12,487 nucleotides of DNA, from assembly GCA_948829205.1 (NCBI GenBank), contig CAQLOA010000032.1, forward strand, positions 1 to 12,487, written 5' to 3'. The notes below the pieces were generated by a model. The model ran no database searches. It saw nothing but the letters and a program-made list of their open reading frames with translations, and was not told the DNA's origin. The stretch is from an uncultured Eggerthellaceae bacterium. Its GTDB lineage: Bacteria > Actinomycetota > Coriobacteriia > Coriobacteriales > Eggerthellaceae. Shown piece after piece: positions 6,439-12,487 of this stretch (positions are counted from its first letter, which is position 1; the number at the start of each line of letters is the position of its first letter). Made by a program: the position numbers and the translations under genes.

Positions 6439-6447
6439 ACGCAAAAG

Positions 6448-6473
6448 AGGCGGCGCTTTTCGATGCGCCGCCT
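6448..6473 (-). terminator. Intrinsic terminator of the M60/cohesin-like operon
   Basis: Read leftward, AGGCGGCGC pairs perfectly with GCGCCGCCT across an eight-base ATCGAAAA loop, a 9-bp GC-rich stem followed by CTTTTGC. It begins about 30 bases after the stop codon of the cohesin-like gene and separates this operon from the DUF218 gene. Confidence 0.8.
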
Positions 6474-6503
6474 TGCTGGTTATGCGATGTTGCCCAGATA
6501 AGT

Positions 6504-7865
6504 CTACTTGGTAGACCCTTCGGCCTTTTTGCGGCCGGTGAATACCACGATGATGCTGGCGACGAGCACCACGCCGGCGAAGCCAAGCATGATGAAGGGC
6601 TTCGTGTCGCCCGAGCTGACCAGGCTGCCGTAGTTGTTGCCGTTGGGGGTCGCCGTCTTCATCTTGCCGTAGACGGCATACGGCGAGAACTTGGATGCCG
6701 GGAACGACACCGTGTTGGCCTGAGCGTCCGGGACGACGCCCTTGTTGATGGTGTCGACCGCGCCAGCATGCACGAACCCTACCGCTGCGTTCATGGTGGC
6801 AAGCGAGCCGTCAGGCACGGCCACGGTGAACTCGATGGGGCTGGCAAGCTCGGACATGGCAATGTCGCCCGTGCTGACGGTCCCGCACGATGCCACGAGG
6901 TTCACGCCGAGGTCGTAGATGCTGAGCAGCGTGGCGCCCGAGAACTTCTTGTTCAGCTCGCTGATGGCGTCCGAGGCGCTTTCGGAGCCGAGCTTGGCAG
7001 CCACGGGCGTAAGCGAGATGTCGACCTTGGAAAGGTCGCCGCCTGCGGCTTCGACAACCTTTGCGATCTCTTGAAGCTGCTCGGGGGTGAGCCCGATGGC
7101 GGTGCCCTTGCCGGCCAGCATGTTGGCCAGGTCGTCCTTCACCTTCTGCAGGATGTCGGCACCGATGGTCTGCAGGGTGGACTTGGCGCCCTCGGAAATG
7201 GAGGTTCCGGAACCCATCTGTCCAAGCCCGACTCCGACGGTCGACGGGTCCTTCTCGAAAACGGTCGGGGGCTGCTGCTCGGGAGGATTGCCGATGCCAG
7301 GAACCTCGGTTCCGGTGTAGGCCGACGCGGCTATGGAGAACGGCACGGAGCGCGATGCAACGTCCGTCATTGTGCCCTCGTCGGTACGCGTGTCCATGGT
7401 GTACATGGCGGGCGCGGAGAAGCTGGAGTCGGTGGCGTCCATGGACGAGACCACGACCTTGGCCCCCGTACCGTCGCCTTCGCCGAGCTTGGCGGCCACA
7501 TTCACCGAAAGCTGGCCCAGATAGAAGACGCCGTCGCTGAAGGCCAGGGGGTTTTCGCCGTTCGACACGACGGCGACCACCGTGCTTCCCGACGCGTCGG
7601 CCTGGGCGATGCGGGTGCTGCGGGCCTCGGAGGACAGGGAGAAAGACGTCTGAATGTAGCTTTGGTACCTTTCATCGTCGGCCTGCACGTCAAACGAGAC
7701 CATGAGCGAGTTTGCATCGTCCGAGACCTGGGGCTTCAGGTTGATGCGCTGCCCGTTGTAGTCGATTGCCACGGAGGCGTAGCCGTCGTTGGCGAACGCC
7801 GCGGTGGGGACCATCAAGCCGAAGGCCAGGACGAATGAAGTAAGGATGCTTGCGAGTTTCTTCAT
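6504..7865 (-). CDS. Surface protein: signal peptide, cohesin-like Ig-fold region, C-terminal membrane anchor
   Basis: The protein has 453 residues. A Sec signal peptide (1-25, cleavage after TAAFA) is followed by a beta-rich region (about 28-185) with a cohesin-like pattern (VAIDYNGQ, LMVSFDVQAD, FYLGQLSVNVAA). A proline-rich linker (GNPPEQQPP) and a helical stretch (about 205-275) come next. A second beta domain (about 285-400) shows the ending typical of Gram-positive surface proteins (VSFPASKFSPYAVYG). The C-terminus is LVSSGDTKP, a 21-residue hydrophobic helix (424-444) and GRKKAEGSTK, the layout of a sortase signal but without a canonical LPxTG; it may remain membrane-anchored. ATG 7865 has a strong GGGAAGGGAAG ribosome site, 14 bases after the M60 gene's stop, so the two are translated from one mRNA. 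The cohesin assignment rests on pattern only; another Ig-like adhesion fold is possible. Confidence 0.85.
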   Translation of the reverse strand: MKKLASILTSFVLAFGLMVPTAAFANDGYASVAIDYNGQRINLKPQVSDDANSLMVSFDVQADDERYQSYIQTSFSLSSEARSTRIAQADASGSTVVAVVSNGENPLAFSDGVFYLGQLSVNVAAKLGEGDGTGAKVVVSSMDATDSSFSAPAMYTMDTRTDEGTMTDVASRSVPFSIAASAYTGTEVPGIGNPPEQQPPTVFEKDPSTVGVGLGQMGSGTSISEGAKSTLQTIGADILQKVKDDLANMLAGKGTAIGLTPEQLQEIAKVVEAAGGDLSKVDISLTPVAAKLGSESASDAISELNKKFSGATLLSIYDLGVNLVASCGTVSTGDIAMSELASPIEFTVAVPDGSLATMNAAVGFVHAGAVDTINKGVVPDAQANTVSFPASKFSPYAVYGKMKTATPNGNNYGSLVSSGDTKPFIMLGFAGVVLVASIIVVFTGRKKAEGSTK

Positions 7866-7879
7866 CGTGCTTCCCTTCC

Positions 7880-10800
7880 CTAGTTGGCCTTGGCCGTCGG
7901 GTCGCCCATGTCGGTGGGGCTGTTTATGTTCAGGTGTATGGTGGGTATGCTGCTCGGGAGCGTCTTGGTGAGCGTGTTGGCCACCAGGCGTTCGTTGGCG
8001 AGCGTCATGGCATCGTCGACGCGGTAGAGCTCGGCTGCAATGCTTGTCGGCAGCGTCCAGCCGGCCTCGGCCATCTCGTCGGGAGTGATGTACCAGATCC
8101 AGCGACCGTCGGCCGTCTTGCCCAGGTTGCGTCCCTCGGCAGGCTCCTGCGCGAAGAACACCTGCGTGCCTCCGATCATGCTTGCGCCCTGGTCGTTGCA
8201 CGAGTACATCTTGAGCGCGTTATAGGCGGTGTCGCCGCTGTAGTTGCCGACGAACACGAGGGAGCCCTGCGGGATGGTGTTCTCGCCAGGCACCGTTTCG
8301 GGAGCATAGGTGGTGTCGGCGTCGATGTAGCCCACCCATCCCTCGGCGTCCAGGAAGTCCGCGTTGTCGCCAACGGGGCCGACGACGTCGATCTCGTGCA
8401 GCGTCATGCCAGTGCTTTCGGCAGCTCCGACGAGACGCAGCTTGGAAGCCGAGTGAATCTTCAGCTGGTTGTCGCCCGCGACGTCGAAGTAATAGGTGGA
8501 GCTGTCGTCGCTGGGGTTCGAAATGCCGGTGCCGCGAGCAAGCGTCGTCCAGCTCGTCCCGTCCGTGCTCACCTGTATGGTGGACGTCTGGAAGGCCAGG
8601 TCGTCGTCGTGAGGAACCGTGATGCCGGTTACCTGCAGCGTGCTTCCGAAGTCGACCTCGACGTACGGTGCGCCCGGGTCGACCGCAGCGCCTGTGGAGT
8701 CGACGGGGGCCTTGTCGCCGGTGGGTATGGTTCCCACATAGGCGGTGGCGGCGTCGCCGTCGATCACCTTGCTTACCGCGCTGGTTTCGACCACGCCCTC
8801 GCACGAGGAGTTGGCGCCGCCCTCGATGCCGACGTTTTCGCCCGAGGTGTTGTAGTCCTGGTCGTCGGAAGACGTCATGTTGGTGGTTGCCGTCCAGCGG
8901 CTCTTGTCGGTGTAGGTGCCCTTGTCGGATACCTTGATCTGCGGGAACTTGACGGTGTTCTTGCTGGTGTTCAGCAGATTGTCCACTGCGCGCACCTCAT
9001 AGGTGTAGGTGCGGTTGTTCTCGGTGACTATGGTGTCGGTGTAGGTGATCTCGCCCGAGGTGTTCTGCTCGCCGCTCTTCGTGGGGTTGAACGCCTGGAA
9101 GGCGACCGCCTTGCCGTTGCGCAGGATCTCGAAGCCGATGAGGCCTTCCGTCTTGTTGGAGGCGTTGCCGCTGATGCCCATCTTCAGAGTGACCTGGCGC
9201 GTGTTCACGATGCGGGAGTCGGTGATCTTCTTGCTGTCGTTGTCGACGTTCTCGGCACCACCCTCGTAAAGGTCGGCCCAGACCTCGGTGTTGGCTCCGA
9301 CCGACTGGCCGCCCTGGATGCGGTAGACGCGGGCGTCGTCGTTGACGTACTGAATCAGGCGCTGTTCCTTGGGGAACTGCGACGCGTAGGCGATGGTGGT
9401 CTCGTCGGGCGTCTGTCCCCAGGCCTCGAAGTAGTCGAGCAGGTTGCGGCCGAATCCCGACTGCGCGTCGCCGGCGGCGGCGCAGGCCAGCCTCATGAAC
9501 GTGTTGTCCTTGTCGGCGCCGGCAAGCGTGAAGCCGGTTCCGGGAGCCTTCTCGGGGTTGCGCGAGATGGAGTCGATGCGCGCCATTATGATGTTGTTGT
9601 ACAGGTCGGTGTAGTTGCTGTACTGCTTGTAGTTGTACCCGTCGTCGTAGGCAAGGTGCAGCGACCAGTACAGGCCGATTCCCGTCTTGCCGGAAGGCGG
9701 TGCCTTCGTGCCCGAAGTGACGCGGTCGTAGAGCGACTGGCAGTTGTAGCGGGAGGTTTCGTTGTTCTCGTTGGCCGTGATCAGCTGGGCATAGTAGTTG
9801 TTGGTGGTCTCGGCGTAGGTGTAGCCGCCGTTGTTGATCTGGTGGCCGATCTCGTGCGCGAGGCCCCATCCGAAGTAGTATCCGGACTGCCACAGGCCCT
9901 CTTCGGTGCAGGTGACGCCAGGCGTCCCTGTGACGGACGTGCTGCCGTACTGGATGCCGATGTGGTTGCCGGCGGCGTACATGAACACGCCGGGGTTGGT
10001 GCGCACGTAGCGCGGGTTCAGATGTCCGGCAGGAATGCCGTTCCTTCCGCTATAGGCCTGCTGCTCGGCAGTGGTCATGGTGCCGAGACCCTTGTGTTGC
10101 CAGTACAGCTGCATCATTTCCTCGGAGGACTTGGTGGACCTTACGAGCTGGTCGACCTGCTGCTCCCTGCTGGCGTCGCGGCCCAAGCCGCCAAGGGCGC
10201 TGGTGGCGGGCACCGAGAACATGATGCTGTCAAGCATGATGTCGGTGGTGTTGGCGAAGCATCCCGCGTCGGTGTACTTCTCGACGCTGTGGTTGCCGTT
10301 GGCGTGCGTTTCCTGCAGGTTTGAGACCTGCTCGTTGAGCTCGTCGACGTAGGCCTCGCAGCGCTTCCTGTACTCGGCGTCGTCGGTGACCTTGTAAAGG
10401 TTCAGGCAGGCGATGTCGGTTCCGCCGATGACGCGCACGTTGAACTCCATGCTCTTGTTGTACGTGGTGCAGACGACGTACAGCTGGCCGCCTGTTTCCT
10501 GCGTGGCGATGGAGTTGCCCGTGGCGGGCACGGTGACCTCGTTCATGCCGTAGTTGAGGTGCGCGACCTCGGTCAGCACGTCCTTGGTCTCGCCGCCGTT
10601 CTGGCTGATGTACATAGCGAGTGGGCTTGCACCGGTGGTGATGGGGTCGGATGCGGCATTGGCCCTTCCCCCCACGAACACCTGCAGCTTGTCGTCGGCC
10701 TTGGCGGCGACGCCGATGGGCTGCCAGCTGTTTATGCCTCCGACGTTGGCGTTCGTGGTGGAGTCGATGGCGGAGTAGATGCGGGCGGGGTCGCCGGCGC

Positions 10801-12487
10801 TTCCAAGCCTAAGCGCCTGACGGGCATAGGCAAACTCTTGCAGCAACAACGCACGGTTGGGGGCGTACTCGTTGCATTCGGAGTCGACCGTGTTGATGCG
10901 GGACTCGAGCTGGTCGAGGTATGCGGAGTCGATCGCGGTGCCGTCGACGTCGCCCTTGAGCACCGTGTGCAGGTCGTCGTCCCAAATGGCGGCCAGGTCG
11001 TCGGAGATGGAGTCGTACTTGTAGAACGCGATCTCGGAGATGGCCGCCTTCCAGCCATAGGCGCGCATGGATCCGACCGTTATCTCCTTGACGCTGCTCT
11101 TCGGGAACTTGACGACGAAGGAGTTCGGGGCGTCGGAACCCACCGCAGACGTGGTGACGGTGCCGTTGGACATGTTGTAGTAGGACGTGTTGCCTGCGGC
11201 GTCCTTGATGTTGACGCGAAGGTCGGCGACCCCGGTGTATCCGTAACCGTCCATGAACGAGGACGTGATGATCAGCGTGTCCATGTCGTAGGCGTCGTCG
11301 AACACCACGCGTGCGCCGTCATAGTAGGTGGACATGCGCTTCGGGATGTAGCCGGTGCCGTAGTCGCCGTCGATCATCCAGTAGGGGTCGAACCCGGGAT
11401 TGACGGAATCGTCGTTGTCGTCAGTGGCGACGATGGACGCGATGTTGTCGTTGGCCTTTGCCTGGTCGGGACTCCACACGTCGAAGCCGTTGCCCGCCTT
11501 GTGCTGGGCGGTGCGGTTGATCAGGTTGTACCAAGGCACCTTGGCCCGGACCTCGCCGAGCGTGATGCCCGTGCGGTCCTCGGACTTGGGCGACGTGCCG
11601 AAGTTGTTGGACGCGGTGAGGTAAAGGATGTAGGTGGTGTCGCCCTTCAGGTTGGTAAGCGTGTAGCGGTTGTTGGTTATGTTGCCGGGCACCGCCGTGA
11701 ACTGCGAAGCGCTGGCCTCGCGGTAGTACATGTTGTAGTAGGCGGCGTCTTCCACCGCAGGCCAGGACACGATGAGCTCGCGATAGCCTGGCGTGACGGA
11801 TATGCCCGTGGGCATGTCGGGACGCTTCGTGGGAACGAGCTCGACGGAAACGTCGTCGGACCAGGGGCTCTTCCAGTCGCCGTTGGTGGAACGCACGCTG
11901 GCGACGTATGTTCCCGACTTCATCTTCTTGTCGGCGATGGAGAAGGCCGGGAGCACGGTGGAGTTGACGGTGGTCTTGCCTTCGGGGCTGGTCATGCGGA
12001 TCTCGTAGCCGGTGATGTTGAGCTGTGGGTCCCAGGTGAAGGATATCTTCTTGTCTCCGGGCTCGCCCTTGAGGTTGGTGGGGATGGAAAGGTCGGGCGG
12101 ATCGATGCGGTCTTCCATCTTGTTCAGGAACTCGACCTTGCCGATCTCGGCCAGGGTCGCGTCCGCCTTGGTGGTGGCCGTCACCTTGATGGTGATCTTC
12201 TTGATGGCTATGCGGGTGCCGAAGTCGATGACGATGGAACCCGTGCTGTCAGCCGCATGGGCGGTTTCGGACCCGGAGCGCAGCAGCGTGTCCATGAGGC
12301 TGTAGCTGCGGCCGGCGCCGGACTGCTGGCCGTTGGCGAATGCGAACTCGCGCACGGTGCCGTTCTCGTCCTCGACCGAGACCACGCCGGAGCTGAGGCT
12401 GCTGACCTCGTCTTCCGTCTTGTTGGACGTGGTCATGGCGGGCGGGCGGATGGCCAGGCCCTCCATCTCGATGACGGGGTTGTCGAC
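7880..12487 (-). CDS. Large secreted M60/enhancin-type zinc metallopeptidase with FnIII and discoidin-like modules, 5'-partial
   Basis: 1535 residues are visible; the frame stays open to the right edge, so the start and signal peptide lie outside. Domains, numbered from the edge: end of a beta-sandwich/discoidin-like domain (1-125), FnIII (about 133-217), FnIII (about 222-311), F5/8C-like domain (about 315-490, WMIDGDYGTGY to ISEIAFYKYD), helical linker (about 495-570), M60 N-terminal beta domain (about 580-700), M60 catalytic domain with zinc site HEIGH at 878-882 and third ligand Glu893 in YAETTNN, FnIII-like domain (about 1085-1190), F5/8C-like domain (about 1215-1385) and a C-terminal beta region. 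M60 peptidases cleave O-glycosylated mucin-type proteins, and discoidin modules usually bind their glycans; this is family knowledge. The C-terminus has no membrane helix or sorting signal. The next gene in the operon encodes an anchored surface protein. Confidence 0.92.
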   Translation of the reverse strand, partial: VDNPVIEMEGLAIRPPAMTTSNKTEDEVSSLSSGVVSVEDENGTVREFAFANGQQSGAGRSYSLMDTLLRSGSETAHAADSTGSIVIDFGTRIAIKKITIKVTATTKADATLAEIGKVEFLNKMEDRIDPPDLSIPTNLKGEPGDKKISFTWDPQLNITGYEIRMTSPEGKTTVNSTVLPAFSIADKKMKSGTYVASVRSTNGDWKSPWSDDVSVELVPTKRPDMPTGISVTPGYRELIVSWPAVEDAAYYNMYYREASASQFTAVPGNITNNRYTLTNLKGDTTYILYLTASNNFGTSPKSEDRTGITLGEVRAKVPWYNLINRTAQHKAGNGFDVWSPDQAKANDNIASIVATDDNDDSVNPGFDPYWMIDGDYGTGYIPKRMSTYYDGARVVFDDAYDMDTLIITSSFMDGYGYTGVADLRVNIKDAAGNTSYYNMSNGTVTTSAVGSDAPNSFVVKFPKSSVKEITVGSMRAYGWKAAISEIAFYKYDSISDDLAAIWDDDLHTVLKGDVDGTAIDSAYLDQLESRINTVDSECNEYAPNRALLLQEFAYARQALRLGSAGDPARIYSAIDSTTNANVGGINSWQPIGVAAKADDKLQVFVGGRANAASDPITTGASPLAMYISQNGGETKDVLTEVAHLNYGMNEVTVPATGNSIATQETGGQLYVVCTTYNKSMEFNVRVIGGTDIACLNLYKVTDDAEYRKRCEAYVDELNEQVSNLQETHANGNHSVEKYTDAGCFANTTDIMLDSIMFSVPATSALGGLGRDASREQQVDQLVRSTKSSEEMMQLYWQHKGLGTMTTAEQQAYSGRNGIPAGHLNPRYVRTNPGVFMYAAGNHIGIQYGSTSVTGTPGVTCTEEGLWQSGYYFGWGLAHEIGHQINNGGYTYAETTNNYYAQLITANENNETSRYNCQSLYDRVTSGTKAPPSGKTGIGLYWSLHLAYDDGYNYKQYSNYTDLYNNIIMARIDSISRNPEKAPGTGFTLAGADKDNTFMRLACAAAGDAQSGFGRNLLDYFEAWGQTPDETTIAYASQFPKEQRLIQYVNDDARVYRIQGGQSVGANTEVWADLYEGGAENVDNDSKKITDSRIVNTRQVTLKMGISGNASNKTEGLIGFEILRNGKAVAFQAFNPTKSGEQNTSGEITYTDTIVTENNRTYTYEVRAVDNLLNTSKNTVKFPQIKVSDKGTYTDKSRWTATTNMTSSDDQDYNTSGENVGIEGGANSSCEGVVETSAVSKVIDGDAATAYVGTIPTGDKAPVDSTGAAVDPGAPYVEVDFGSTLQVTGITVPHDDDLAFQTSTIQVSTDGTSWTTLARGTGISNPSDDSSTYYFDVAGDNQLKIHSASKLRLVGAAESTGMTLHEIDVVGPVGDNADFLDAEGWVGYIDADTTYAPETVPGENTIPQGSLVFVGNYSGDTAYNALKMYSCNDQGASMIGGTQVFFAQEPAEGRNLGKTADGRWIWYITPDEMAEAGWTLPTSIAAELYRVDDAMTLANERLVANTLTKTLPSSIPTIHLNINSPTDMGDPTAKAN

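Noticed and set aside
6348..7838. 496-codon plus-strand open frame opposite the cohesin-like gene
   Set aside because: It runs through a terminator and two real genes in antisense with low-complexity His/Gly/Arg/Val composition.
8668..8937. Arg/Pro-rich plus-strand frame opposite the M60 gene
   Set aside because: It is a composition-driven shadow of the minus-strand coding sequence, without a ribosome site or motif.
7850..10324. 824-codon open frame on the plus strand opposite the M60 gene
   Set aside because: It has a valine/glycine/arginine-rich composition typical of antisense frames, no recognisable domain, and spans the junction of two real minus-strand genes.

Overview
The window looks like chromosomal DNA from a GC-rich anaerobe, most likely a member of the Eggerthellaceae (Coriobacteriia: Eggerthella, Gordonibacter, Slackia, Adlercreutzia and relatives). 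This is an inference from gene content: a DMSO-reductase-family molybdoenzyme divergent from a LuxR-type regulator with about twelve membrane helices, which is a hallmark arrangement of that family. No marker gene that fixes the genus is present.

Layout. (1) 1-2287, minus: a cytoplasmic molybdopterin oxidoreductase, cut by the left edge, whose N-terminus keeps the scaffold of a [4Fe-4S] domain but has lost all four cluster cysteines. (2) 2288-2600: a 313-bp divergent control region with a near-consensus sigma70 promoter for the regulator, two CAACC...GGTTG inverted repeats (one on the -35 box) and an 11-bp-period direct repeat near the predicted molybdoenzyme promoter. (3) 2601-4436, plus: the membrane-bound LuxR-type regulator. 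(4) 4437-6424, minus: a short D-3-phosphoglycerate dehydrogenase without an ACT domain, a 101-residue tail-anchored protein of unknown function, and a SanA/ElyC/YdcF (DUF218) envelope protein. (5) 6448-6473: an intrinsic terminator separating this group from the genes upstream. (6) 6504-12487, minus: a two-gene surface operon, made of a very large M60/enhancin-type metallopeptidase with FnIII and discoidin-like modules (5' end outside the window) and, 14 bp downstream, a membrane-anchored protein with a cohesin-like N-terminal region.

How the genes may work together. Block 1-3 looks like a self-contained substrate-sensing and substrate-converting module: a membrane regulator controlling a molybdoenzyme, as in the catechol-dehydroxylase-like loci of gut Eggerthellaceae; the substrate cannot be read from sequence. 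Block 6 looks like a glycoprotein/mucin-directed surface system in which the peptidase has no visible anchor of its own and the downstream protein has a signal peptide, an Ig-like head and a membrane anchor. Block 4 is housekeeping (serine synthesis, envelope). The strongest candidates for something undescribed are the cluster-less molybdoenzyme with its regulator and operators, and the M60 plus cohesin-like anchor pair. No RNA genes, CRISPR arrays, insertion sequences or attachment sites were seen.
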